A program made the translations under genes and the position numbers. A DNA stretch of 64,000 nucleotides from Phenylobacterium montanum (GTDB lineage: Bacteria; Pseudomonadota; Alphaproteobacteria; Caulobacterales; Caulobacteraceae), in NCBI RefSeq assembly GCF_018135625.1, contig NZ_CP073078.1, positions 1,426,001 to 1,490,000 of the forward strand. Direction: 5' to 3'. The notes beneath the pieces are model-generated. The model made no database searches and was not told the origin of the DNA. It saw nothing but the letters and a program-made list of their open reading frames with translations. Shown piece by piece: positions 17,134-26,306 of this stretch; within the stretch, counting starts at the first letter, position 1, and each line of letters opens with the position of its first letter.

Positions 17134-19567
17134 TCCTGACGCCGAACGAGCGCGGTCGAGCCGCCGTCTCCAGGTTTCCGGCTTGGTAGGGTGCGTAGTA
17201 GGTCGCACGCACGATGTCGGTGATCTTCACCCCGTCCGTCAGGTTCGTGCCGTACACGCCGAACTCGTAGCGGCCAAAGTCGTAGGCGATCGACGCCCCA
17301 ACGTTGTTCTGAGCCGGGATGACGGCATAGGAGGCGCTGGGGCCGGTCCTGGTCAGTACGCCGTTCACCAGGGCGGTGCTGTAGTCGTTGAACGTGGTGT
17401 GTTCTTCGCCACGGTATTGATAGCTGATCTGGGCGTGCAGTTTGCCGTCTCCGAGCGGGCGGTCGTAGAATAGGAATACCGACCCGATCCACTTCGGGAA
17501 ATAGGGCGTCTGGTCGCCGTTAAAGGCGCCGGTGAACACCAGGTCACCATTGGCCGTAGCGTCAGTATAGGACAGGTTGGAGCTAAGCGTCAGTTCGGGC
17601 GTCAGGCGGATGGTGGCCTCAGCCTCGAAGCCCTTGCTGGTGATGGCGCCTTTGTTGTCAGTGAAGAAATAGGAGCAGTTGAGGCCCAGCCGGGTCTGCA
17701 CGTCCTTCCAGTCGATGTAGAAGGCGTCAGCGTTGAGGGTCATGCGCCCGTCGAACAGCCGCGCCTTTTCGCCGATCGAATAGTTCCAAAGGTGGTCGGG
17801 ACCGAAGGTCAACGGCGCCGAAGAATAGCCATAGGCGGCCAGCTCCTGAGCGCACTGACCGGCGATTCCGCTGCTGCCGATGGGGACCGGCTGGTTGGCG
17901 CCGCCATAGCGGAAGCCCTTGGCCGCCTCGGCATAGATCATCAGATCCGGATTGACGTGATAGGCGGCGTTGAAGCGGGGATTGAATCCGTCCGCCTTCT
18001 GCACCGCGTTCAATGTCAGGGGAACGTGGTTGACCACGCCGTAGACGCCCCCCTCGAACAGGTAATAGTTCTCGCGGAAGCTGAAATAGCGGACGCCGGC
18101 GGTGAGGTCGAGCTTGGGTGTGACGTGCCAAGTATCGTCCGTGTAGATGGCGATCTGCCGCTCCTCGAGGTTCTGCAGGCCCGAGAAAATGTCGTTAGGG
18201 TTGAAGGCGTGGTCGACGGTCTGCGAGTTGTAGAGGCCGTTGGGGGTGTTGAAGGGACCGTAGAAGGTGTTCTGGTAGGACAGGGTGTCGAAGCCTGGGA
18301 CCGGGATGTCCTGGTATAGATTGCGCTGCTGATGTTCGAAGAAGAGCCCGACCGTCCATTTGACCGGGCCGTCGTCCTTGGACACCAGACGCACCTCCTG
18401 CATCACGTCCTGGATCTTGTTGTCGATCTTGAAGTGTTCGGCGGGAATAGAATCGGCGACCTCCTGACTATAGGCGGACGGCTCCTCGAACAGGGGATAG
18501 GCCCCCGGCCCTACGGGCAGGCCCGTGCCATAGTCCTGGAAGAAGTAGCCGATCGTGGACTCGATGCTGGCGTCGTAACCGAGCCGCCGCCAAGTATAGG
18601 ATGTCGTCGAGATCAGGTCCGCGCGGCCCAGGTCGTAGTCCAGATTCAGCGAAAACAGCTGGAGGTCGTCGCTTGTGCCTTCCGAGGAGTTGGTTGAGGT
18701 CGTGTAGGCCGGCAAGCCGCTGAGGACGCTGTTGAGGCCATACGCGCGGCTTTCCTCGACCGTCGCGCTGAGGTCGGCGGTGAAGCGGTCGTTAGGCCGC
18801 CAGCGCAGAGCCAGGCGCCCCTGTGTCGACCGGTTGCGGTTGGCGTCCTTTTTGTCCCGAAGGCCGATGTTGTCGATGTAACCGCCGTCCTCCCCCGTGT
18901 AGATGGTCCCCCGCAGCGCGAGCTGGTCGTTGGCCAGGGGCGTGTTGAACATACCGCGCAGGCTGTAGCTACCCTGGCCGTGCTCGGTGGCGCCGCCGGT
19001 GACTTCGAGGCTGCCGAAGGTCTTGGTCAGGCTCGGCTTGGCGGTGACGAAGCGGATCGTGCCGGCCATCGAGCTGGCGCCATACAACGTACCCTGGGGT
19101 CCCCGCAGGATTTCGACGCGCTCCAGATCGTACACGCGAAGGTCGGGCGTCTGCCCTTGGACCGAGATCGGCGTGTCGTCGAGATAGACGGCGACCAGGG
19201 ACCGGTCCGAAGTGTCCGACCCTGCATAGGGTCCGGTCGTCAGCCCGCGCATGTCGAACTTGTTATAGCCGGGCGCGCCTTGAGTGATGGACAGTGAAGG
19301 CGTGAACTTGGCCAGGTCAACGAGATTGCCGGCGCCGGACTGATCCACCTGCTGGATGTTGACGGCCGAGATGGCGGCGGCGACCTTCTGCAGGGACTCC
19401 GCGCCGGAGCGGTTGGCCGTTACCACGATCTCCTCGACCTTGCTGTTCTGGGCGGGCTGGGCGGCGTTCGCCGTCATGGCCAAGGCGAAGGCGCTGGTCG
19501 ATGTCGCCAGAAATGTGGCCCACCGCGAGCGCTGGCAATGAGCCGATCTGGTTTCTAGAATCGCCAC
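17117..19567 (-). CDS. TonB-dependent outer-membrane receptor
   Basis: An 816-residue receptor starting at GTG 19567 with GGGGGG about 8 nt upstream. The signal peptide ends near AANA/AQPA; the TonB-box region is VEEIVVTANR and the plug signature is VEILRGPQGTLYGASSMAGT. The barrel is rich in aromatic residues and ends in Phe (GVRIKASF). This is the FecA-like/sphingomonad-type receptor layout used for organic substrates. It lies alone on the minus strand between the truncated YVTN gene and the CocE hydrolase, which is divergent from it. The ligand is unknown. Confidence 0.93.
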   Translation of the reverse strand: MAILETRSAHCQRSRWATFLATSTSAFALAMTANAAQPAQNSKVEEIVVTANRSGAESLQKVAAAISAVNIQQVDQSGAGNLVDLAKFTPSLSITQGAPGYNKFDMRGLTTGPYAGSDTSDRSLVAVYLDDTPISVQGQTPDLRVYDLERVEILRGPQGTLYGASSMAGTIRFVTAKPSLTKTFGSLEVTGGATEHGQGSYSLRGMFNTPLANDQLALRGTIYTGEDGGYIDNIGLRDKKDANRNRSTQGRLALRWRPNDRFTADLSATVEESRAYGLNSVLSGLPAYTTSTNSSEGTSDDLQLFSLNLDYDLGRADLISTTSYTWRRLGYDASIESTIGYFFQDYGTGLPVGPGAYPLFEEPSAYSQEVADSIPAEHFKIDNKIQDVMQEVRLVSKDDGPVKWTVGLFFEHQQRNLYQDIPVPGFDTLSYQNTFYGPFNTPNGLYNSQTVDHAFNPNDIFSGLQNLEERQIAIYTDDTWHVTPKLDLTAGVRYFSFRENYYLFEGGVYGVVNHVPLTLNAVQKADGFNPRFNAAYHVNPDLMIYAEAAKGFRYGGANQPVPIGSSGIAGQCAQELAAYGYSSAPLTFGPDHLWNYSIGEKARLFDGRMTLNADAFYIDWKDVQTRLGLNCSYFFTDNKGAITSKGFEAEATIRLTPELTLSSNLSYTDATANGDLVFTGAFNGDQTPYFPKWIGSVFLFYDRPLGDGKLHAQISYQYRGEEHTTFNDYSTALVNGVLTRTGPSASYAVIPAQNNVGASIAYDFGRYEFGVYGTNLTDGVKITDIVRATYYAPYQAGNLETAARPRSFGVRIKASF

Positions 19568-19830
19568 GGCTTGTTCCCCCCAATGACGGCCCTGCCCTTC
19601 TCGCTATCCGTGCGGCGACTTTCCCGATCCCGGCAAAGGATGGCGGTTCGTGGCGCGCCTTCGTGCGGACAGCGATGATCTTGCGGATGGAGCGCCCTTG
19701 GGAGTTCCGCTGGAAAGCGCAATAACTCGATGCGCCCATCGCAAAATGTCATTGGATCAGGGACGGCGCAGCCCGTGAAGCTCTCATCGAAAGTCTGGCC
19801 GGAGCGTGGCCCGCGCTGCAAGGAGACGCC

Positions 19831-21906
19831 ATGCCGACCCGCCGCCGCAGTGTCCTGGCTGGCCTGGCCGCACAGCCGCTGCTCGCCGGATGGAGCGCCG
19901 CTAGGAGCGAGCCGGGCCGTAGGCCCGAGGCTGGCCCCCATGGCGTCAAGGCGCTGGAGCCGGTCTGGATCCCGCTGAAGTCCGGCCTGAGGCTGTCGGC
20001 GCGGCTTTGGCTGCCGCGGGGCGGGCCGGACGAGCGTTTCCCCGTCGTGCTCGAATACATCCCCTATCGCACCCGAGACAGCTATCGGCTGATCGACGAC
20101 CACTGGGGGCCGCAGCTGGCGGCGGGTGGCGTCGGCTTCGCAAGGGTCGATATCCGGGGATCGGGCGATTCCGACGGCCTTCTGCACGACGAATACCTGG
20201 CCTCGGAGCAGCAGGACGGGGTCGAGATCATCGCCTGGCTGGCCGCGCAGCCCTGGTGCAACGGCAATGTCGGCATGCGGGGCCTGTCGTGGGGCGGGTT
20301 TTCGACTCTGCAGGTCGCCGCCCTAGCCCCGCCGGCGCTGAAAGCCATCATGCCGATGTGCGCAACCGACATGCGATTCTGGAACGACGCCCATTATGTC
20401 GGCGGGGCGCCCGGACTGACCAACCTAAAGTGGGCGGCGGGCTTCGAGATGGTGATGTCGGGCCCGCCGGACCCTGCCGTCGTGGGCGATCGCTGGGAGT
20501 CCATGTGGCGGAGCCGGCTTGAGGCGACGCCGTCGATCGCCGCGCGCTGGCTCTCGCACCAGAGCAACGACGCCTATTGGCGGCACGGCTCAGTGGGCCT
20601 CGATCCCGGGGCCATCCGGTGCCCGGTCTATCTGGTCGACGGCTGGGCCGATTCCTATGCGGAATCGGCGGAGCGGCTGCTGCGCGCCATCTCGACGCCC
20701 AAGAAGGCGCTGTTCGGGCCCTGGGGGCACATCTACCCTGATTTGGCCCGGCCCGGGCCCGGGCTGGACTGGGCGTACGAGGAGCTGCGTTGGTGGCGGC
20801 GCTGGCTGGCCGACGAGGAAAATGGCGTCATGGACGGGCCGGTCTTCCGCTTCTTCATGCCCTACGCCACGCCGGCCGAAACCGGGATGAAGGACCTTCC
20901 CGGCCGCTGGGCCTCGGAAAGCAGCTGGCCTTCCCCGAATATCGCGCCACGGACATTTTATCTCGCGCCCGGACGTCTGCAGTCGTCGCCGCCGCCCGCG
21001 TCCCGGCTGCAGTACGTGGCCGACAAGGTGGTCGGTCTGACCAAGCCGGAATGGATCCCCTATGCCCAGGCCGAACTTCCCAGGGACCAGCGTCCCGACG
21101 ACGCGCGCTCGCTGGTGTTCGATTCCGAGCCCCTCGGCGAGGCGCTGGAAATCGTCGGCGTCCCCAGCCTGCGCCTGACCGTGGCGAGCGACCGGCCCGT
21201 CGCCAAGATCGCGGCCCGGCTCTGCGAGGTGGCGCCCGATGGGGCCTCATGGTTGGTCACGACGGGCCTACTGGACCTGACCTTTCGCGGCGGCGTGGCC
21301 AGCGAGGCCCAACCGCTGGTTCCCGGCGAGGCCTGCGAGGTCGAGATTCCGCTCACCGTCATCGCTCACCGGTTCAAGCCCGGTTCGGTGATCCGTCTGT
21401 CGCTTTCCGAGGGGCTCTGGCCGCTGGTCTGGCCATCGCCCGAGACGGTGACCCTGGACGTCCGGCTCAGCGCCGCCGCGCTCACCCTGCCCGTCCGTCC
21501 GATCCCCGCCGCAGAGGCGCCGTTCCCGATACCCGTCACCCATGACGGCTTTTCACGCGGCGAGCCGGCGCTGGATATCACCCAGGAAGCCGATGGATGG
21601 GTGCGGATGCGAGGCGCCTGGCCGAACCATCCGTTCGTTGTCCCCGGCATCGGCACGCAGCTCTCCGGCTCCGGCCCGGACATGCAGCTGGAGATACGGG
21701 CCGGCGAGCCCAACAGCTCAAAATGGACCATCACTCAGTCCAGCCGCTTCCGGCGGGGCGACTGGGACTGTGAAATGCGTTGCGCCATCGAAATGCGCAG
21801 CAGCGCCACGCACTACGTCATCCAGGAGAGACTGTCGGCCGAGAAGAACGGTCAGCCGTTTTTCTCGCGTGAGCGCACCGACCGCATCGAACGCAAAGGC
21901 GCCTGA
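19831..21906 (+). CDS. CocE/NonD-family serine hydrolase
   Basis: A 691-residue alpha/beta hydrolase of the CocE/X-Pro-dipeptidyl-peptidase family. The nucleophile is S153 in GLSWGG; the catalytic Asp is probably in DGWADSY and the His in GPWGHIYPD. The C-terminal half is the jelly-roll domain of this family. The N-terminus TRRRSVLAGLAAQPLLAG looks like a Tat-type signal. AAGGAG lies just before the ATG. It hydrolyses an ester or amide in the periplasm; family members range from cocaine esterase to beta-lactam acylases, so the substrate is open. Confidence 0.9.
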   Translation: MPTRRRSVLAGLAAQPLLAGWSAARSEPGRRPEAGPHGVKALEPVWIPLKSGLRLSARLWLPRGGPDERFPVVLEYIPYRTRDSYRLIDDHWGPQLAAGGVGFARVDIRGSGDSDGLLHDEYLASEQQDGVEIIAWLAAQPWCNGNVGMRGLSWGGFSTLQVAALAPPALKAIMPMCATDMRFWNDAHYVGGAPGLTNLKWAAGFEMVMSGPPDPAVVGDRWESMWRSRLEATPSIAARWLSHQSNDAYWRHGSVGLDPGAIRCPVYLVDGWADSYAESAERLLRAISTPKKALFGPWGHIYPDLARPGPGLDWAYEELRWWRRWLADEENGVMDGPVFRFFMPYATPAETGMKDLPGRWASESSWPSPNIAPRTFYLAPGRLQSSPPPASRLQYVADKVVGLTKPEWIPYAQAELPRDQRPDDARSLVFDSEPLGEALEIVGVPSLRLTVASDRPVAKIAARLCEVAPDGASWLVTTGLLDLTFRGGVASEAQPLVPGEACEVEIPLTVIAHRFKPGSVIRLSLSEGLWPLVWPSPETVTLDVRLSAAALTLPVRPIPAAEAPFPIPVTHDGFSRGEPALDITQEADGWVRMRGAWPNHPFVVPGIGTQLSGSGPDMQLEIRAGEPNSSKWTITQSSRFRRGDWDCEMRCAIEMRSSATHYVIQERLSAEKNGQPFFSRERTDRIERKGA

Positions 21907-22053
21907 CGACTTTGTCAGATTAGCTTCAGCGGCGGCGATGTCCGCTTCGGAGCAAGGACCTCTGCGTTATGGCGAGGCTTGCTTGGTCGGCTTTTGGCGA
22001 GCCCCGCGCGTCGATATGGCGGCGCTGTCCGCCGCGGTGCGCCTCGCCCATCG

Positions 22054-23439
22054 CTATTCCAGCATGCGCTCGAACTCGGTTCGCCCTGGCCCTGAGGTGA
22101 GCGGCCGAAGGGGGACGCCGCGTTCCAAGACGCTTTGCGCGGCCTTTCGGACGCGCAGGTCGGCCGCGACCTCGGCTGGCGTCGCGAGCAAATGAAACAG
22201 CTCGAGGGCCCGTTCCGCCACATAGGGATCCTCGGCGGCGGCGATCGCCATGGCGGCCGCGAAGCGCGCCTGCTCGCCCACCGGCTCCTGCGTTTCACCG
22301 CCCGTGGCGGTGTGTCGCATCTCCTCCGATCTGCGAGCATTCGCCGCCGCCTGGCTCAGATACCACACGCTCAACTCATCCGAGCGCCAGGTTTCGAACT
22401 CGGCCACAAGGTCGGGGGAGCCGGCGTCATGGCGCTCGAGCAGGTCCGCCAGCTGCCTCGCCTGAAGCAGCGCGAGAGCGACGCCCCGCCCGAGCGTCGG
22501 GTTGGTGTGCATGGCGGAATCGCCAAGGAGAACGAAACCGCTCACGGCCGGACGCTTCTCATCCAGCGTCGATCGCCAACAGTTCTCGATACGGGCCGTG
22601 ACTTCAAGTTCTGAAATCGGTTCGGAACCTTCCAGCCATCGCTGAAATCCCGGGATGGCGCCGAAGACGCGCTCGAACACCGCCGATTTGCGACACTTCG
22701 CCTTCAGCGGATCGTGCATGGACAGCACCATGGTGGCCGCGAACACCGCGCCATCGGCGGGGAAGCATCTGAAGCTGGCGAAAGCAGACTCCGCCCGTCC
22801 CGGCACGCCTCCCCATGAGAAGTCGGCGTTGGTTCGCCGCCGCCATTGGGTCAGATAGAAGAAATCGCAGTCCTGCCGCCGCTCCGGATCCAGCCGAACG
22901 CCTTCCGCCATCAGCCAATCGCGCGACCGCGACCAACGGCCGGCGCAATCGACGACAAGCTCGGCACGGATTTCGGTGTGGTCACGCAAAAGAACCCCGC
23001 GAACCCGTCCGTTCAGCAAGACAAGACCGGACGCCTCCTCGCCCGTTCGCAGCTCAACCTGGGGCTCCGCTAACACCGCACGCCGAAGCACGGCTTCGAG
23101 CGGCAGCCGTCGACTGCAGGTGAAGAACAGCCGGTCTCGCTCGTCTGGCGCTACCCGTTCGCCGCCGGCTGTCAGCAAGTTGGCCCCTGCGTCGGCGAAG
23201 GCGGCCAACACCGCCGGCGTTTCGTCCTGCAGCACACGCGCCGCTCGGTTCAGCAAGATGTGTGGCTGGCGGGCCTGCGCTACGCCTCTGCGCACCCAAT
23301 CGGTGAAGCAGGCCTCTCCATCTGCCGGCGGCGCTTCAGGGTCTTTCTCGAGCACAGTCACCGCGTGCCCACGGCGCGCGAGCATCAGCGCCGAATAGAG
23401 CCCCGCAAAACCCGCGCCGATCACTAGGACGTCGCTCAT
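22054..23439 (-). CDS. FAD-dependent oxidoreductase (halogenase/geranylgeranyl-reductase-like)
   Basis: A 461-residue flavoprotein. The FAD dinucleotide motif GAGFAGLYSALMLARRGH is near residues 7-24, VVDCAGRWS around 165, and the second FAD motif GDSAMHTNPTLGRGVALALLQAR about 300-322. The last motif has the form seen in tryptophan-halogenase-like and group A monooxygenases. The ATG at 23439 is preferred since the glycine motif then sits at the expected place; upstream codons are unlike protein. The gene stands alone, convergent with the CocE hydrolase. The reaction is not known. Confidence 0.82.
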   Translation of the reverse strand: MSDVLVIGAGFAGLYSALMLARRGHAVTVLEKDPEAPPADGEACFTDWVRRGVAQARQPHILLNRAARVLQDETPAVLAAFADAGANLLTAGGERVAPDERDRLFFTCSRRLPLEAVLRRAVLAEPQVELRTGEEASGLVLLNGRVRGVLLRDHTEIRAELVVDCAGRWSRSRDWLMAEGVRLDPERRQDCDFFYLTQWRRRTNADFSWGGVPGRAESAFASFRCFPADGAVFAATMVLSMHDPLKAKCRKSAVFERVFGAIPGFQRWLEGSEPISELEVTARIENCWRSTLDEKRPAVSGFVLLGDSAMHTNPTLGRGVALALLQARQLADLLERHDAGSPDLVAEFETWRSDELSVWYLSQAAANARRSEEMRHTATGGETQEPVGEQARFAAAMAIAAAEDPYVAERALELFHLLATPAEVAADLRVRKAAQSVLERGVPLRPLTSGPGRTEFERMLE

Positions 23440-23689
23440 GGCCAGGGCCCTCTTGGTGCATTGCGGAGACGTGCGCTCGCCTGTCGACTTGGAGTAGCCC
23501 GATAAGGCGACAATCGTCGAGCCGCATGGCGTCAAACAAGCCTCAGGAAGGCCGGGCTGGGATGTCGGCTATGCGGAAACTCGCTACCTTGGGCGATCTG
23601 CCGGCATGGCCGCCATTGGCGAGCCGTCGCCTTGAAAGGCGCCTTCATTCGGGCCGAGGCGATAACCCACGCGGGCCACGGTATGCACG

Positions 23690-24289
23690 TGGAAGCCACC
23701 ATGGGTCTCGGCAACCTGCCACAACCGGCAGAACATGCGCCCCGACGACTTGGAGCGCGCGTGCTCGATGCCCTGCGCCACCACCTGATGGAGCCGGCCT
23801 TGTTCGCCGTCTTCTGCGAGGAGCTCACCCGTGAGGCCAACCGCCTGCGCATAGAGGCCCGAGCCGACATCGACGCTGGCGAGGCCGAGATCAAGCGCAT
23901 CGACCGCGAACTCGACACCCTTCTCGAGCTGATCCTCAAGGGCGGCGCGGCCGACAGGCTGAACGCCAAGATGGTCGCGCTCGAAGCTCGCCAGAAGGAA
24001 TTACGCGCCTTCCTCACCGAAGCCGATGAACCCGCGCCCTTCCTGCCATCCAGAGGTGGCCATCGCCTTCCGCGCCGAGGTGGAGAAGCTCCACGAGGCT
24101 CTGGCCACAGGCGACGATCCCGAACAGCGCCAGTTCGAGGGGCCGATCCGGTTTCTGATCGACGCGATGGTCGCGACGCCGGGTTACGGCCAACTGGTGC
24201 TGGACGTGCGAGGCGACCTGGCCGGAATCCTCAGCATCGCCGACAAGCAAAAACCCTTCGGACGGGATCCGAAGGGCTTGGTTGTTTAG
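23690..24289 (+). pseudogene. Degraded serine recombinase (C-terminal part)
   Basis: Remains of a large serine recombinase. Fragments in different frames line up with the zinc-ribbon and coiled-coil end of the family: CHNRQNMRPDDLER, then after a frameshift near 23757 RVLDALRHHLMEPALFAVF, a coiled coil (IDRELDTLLELILKG), and after another frameshift near 24040 HPEVAIAFRAEVEKLHEAL to the end. The catalytic N-terminal domain is missing. It is a dead integrase relic next to an IS66 relic and marks an old insertion point. Confidence 0.75.
24254..24276 (+). terminator. Hairpin at the end of the recombinase relic
   Basis: CCCTTCGGA and TCCGAAGGG form a perfect 9-bp stem around a 5-nt loop, followed by a T-rich stretch (CTTGGTTGTTTAG). 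It overlaps the last codons of the relic. It looks like a factor-independent terminator without a clean T run. Confidence 0.35.
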
Positions 24290-24705
24290 CCTCTGGGAGA
24301 CTTGCAAGTATGGTGGGTGCGGGGACCCGCACTGATCACAAATTGCGTGGGCCGTTGAATGCCGTGCAAACCCACCTCGCCGCAGCCGCCACGACACCGG
24401 TTGGGCTATTTCGCGCGACCAGTTAGCGGCCCAAATCTGAGCTGATCTGTCCACCCTGACGTCCGCCAATCAAATTTTCCGCAATCTCAAATCGACCCGG
24501 GCGATCGGGACCAGCCAAGCCAATTCCGCCTCGCCGTCGCCATGACATCGACCGCGCCTATGAACACGAGTTTCATGCATACTACGATCAGATCCCGGCG
24601 ACTGAAGCCAATTAGGCTGGACGCAGCTAGGTGTGCATTTGGCCGCCGAAAGCTACGACCATCCGTGGCAGGTCTGGTTCGCGTCGGCGATTTCGACCAC
24701 CAGGA
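24290..24705. other. Non-coding gap in mobile-element debris
   Basis: No intact gene is seen. The stretch lies between the serine recombinase relic and the IS66 orfA relic and is probably decayed mobile DNA. No inverted repeats or attachment site were recognised. Confidence 0.4.
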
Positions 24706-25031
24706 TCACGACCGCAGCACCTTCAGAGTCGCCACAACAAAGGACGCCGGCGCGCTCGCGGCCACGCTCACGCGCACACCGCCCGACAACTCCACCGGGA
24801 TCGCTGGGAACTGTGCCCGGCCAGACGATAGATCAGGCGCATCAAGCAGCACCACCAGGGTGAACGAAGGTTGTGCCGTCGGCGTCAGGCACGCCTTGCG
24901 CCACTTATAGATCACGCTTGTGGAGATATCGAACTGCCGGGCCACGTCCGCCACCTCCGCGCCCGGCGCAAACGACGCCGCCAAGGGGATTGCAATCGCC
25001 CGAATGCTCTCGCCCTTGGCTGCGATCGACG
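24706..25031 (-). pseudogene. IS66-family orfA (TnpA-like) relic
   Basis: The reading frame opens just inside the end of the antiporter gene and reads ITSIAAKGESIRAI, then the helix-turn-helix GAEVADVARQFDISTSVIYKWR, and ends with LSGGVRVSVAASAPA, the order found in the first protein of IS66 elements. The normal start is missing, and no orfB or transposase (orfC) follows in the next 400 bases. It is a remnant that cannot transpose on its own. Confidence 0.7.
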
Positions 25032-26306
25032 TTATTTCGACGGTTCAGCTCTAGGTGTCAGTCGCTCCAGTAGCGGTTTCAGGCTCGCCCCCTGCACGAT
25101 CACAGAAAAGATCACGACCATGTAGGTCGCCGTAAGGACAGCCGAGCGCGACGTAACATTGGATAGGCCCAAGGCCAGGGCGATCGAGATGCCGCCGCGC
25201 AGTCCGCCCCAGATCAGGGTTGCGGAGCCGGCGACGCCTAGCGGAGCGACCTGCCGCATCGCGGCCATGGGCAGCAACACGGATATCGTCCGCGCCGCCA
25301 AGGCGAGGGGTATCGACGCAGCGCCAGCCAGCAATAGGCCGGGACTGGCTGGAATGGTCACGACCACCAGGCCGATCAAAAGGAACAGGACCGCATTCAG
25401 GATCTCGTCGATCAGAGTCCAGAACTTGAGCAGGTAATCGCGGGTTGTCTGGCTCATCGCACTGGTGACGCCATGATTGCCGATCAGCAGACCCGCGACC
25501 GCCATGGCGACCGGACCACTGACATGCAGCCAATGAGAGAGCGCGTAGCCGCCCATGACGACGGCCAGGCTCAGCATCACCTCGATGCTGTAATCGTCTA
25601 TCGAGCGCATCGCCTGGAAGGCCAGCCACCCGACCGCCAGCCCGAGCAAGGCCCCGCCCCCGGCCTCGAGCATGAAGAGCTTTACGGCGTGAATGGCCGA
25701 AAATGGCCCTGAGCCCAGGGCCATCGTCAGCACGATCGAGAACAGGACCACCCCGACCCCGTCGTTGAACAGGCTTTCGCCGGCGACGGCGGCTTTCAGG
25801 GCCGGCGAGACATCAGCCTCCTTTAGGACGCCCATGACGGCCACCGGGTCGGTGGGACTGATCAGCGCGCCAAAGACGACACACCAGACGAAAGGCGCCG
25901 CAAGGCCGAACAGCATCAGGACCAGATAAAACCCGGCGCCGACTATCAGAGCCGAAAGCAGGACTCCAAATGTGCTGAGCGTGAGGATCGCCCACCGGCC
26001 GCGCCGCATCTCGCCCCAATCGACATGGAGCGCGCCCGCGAACAGAAGGAACGACAGCATGCCGTCCATGAGCGTGGTGTGAAAATCGATGCCGCCTACG
26101 AATTGGACAATGATCTGTCCGAGATGGCTTTGAGGTAACAGGCGGTCGATACCGACGACCGCCATCGAGGCGACCGCGCCAATGGCGGTCAGTCCGGCCG
26201 CCTGCGGCAGGCCCAGATAGCGGTGGTTCAGATAGGCCAGAGTCGCCGCGAGCACGACCAGGATCGCAGCGGCGTCAAGCGGCGAGATGTCGAAGGCCCC
26301 GGTCAC
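25032..26306 (-). CDS. CPA1-family Na+(K+)/H+ antiporter
   Basis: A 424-residue membrane protein with about 12 hydrophobic segments. The ion-binding motif SPTDPVAV is at 150-157 and GESLFNDG at 176-183, both diagnostic of NhaP/NHE-type CPA1 exchangers. It lacks the long cytoplasmic C-terminal domain of some relatives. Its ATG overlaps the stop of the DUF389 gene, so the two are translationally coupled. A paralog of almost equal length lies at 32137-33414. It probably exports Na+ or K+ for protons and adjusts pH; which cation is not readable. Confidence 0.92.
   Translation of the reverse strand: MTGAFDISPLDAAAILVVLAATLAYLNHRYLGLPQAAGLTAIGAVASMAVVGIDRLLPQSHLGQIIVQFVGGIDFHTTLMDGMLSFLLFAGALHVDWGEMRRGRWAILTLSTFGVLLSALIVGAGFYLVLMLFGLAAPFVWCVVFGALISPTDPVAVMGVLKEADVSPALKAAVAGESLFNDGVGVVLFSIVLTMALGSGPFSAIHAVKLFMLEAGGGALLGLAVGWLAFQAMRSIDDYSIEVMLSLAVVMGGYALSHWLHVSGPVAMAVAGLLIGNHGVTSAMSQTTRDYLLKFWTLIDEILNAVLFLLIGLVVVTIPASPGLLLAGAASIPLALAARTISVLLPMAAMRQVAPLGVAGSATLIWGGLRGGISIALALGLSNVTSRSAVLTATYMVVIFSVIVQGASLKPLLERLTPRAEPSK

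Noticed and set aside
24540-24640. A fragment reading AYEHEFHAYYDQIP in the mobile debris
   Set aside because: No family could be recognised and the frame is short.
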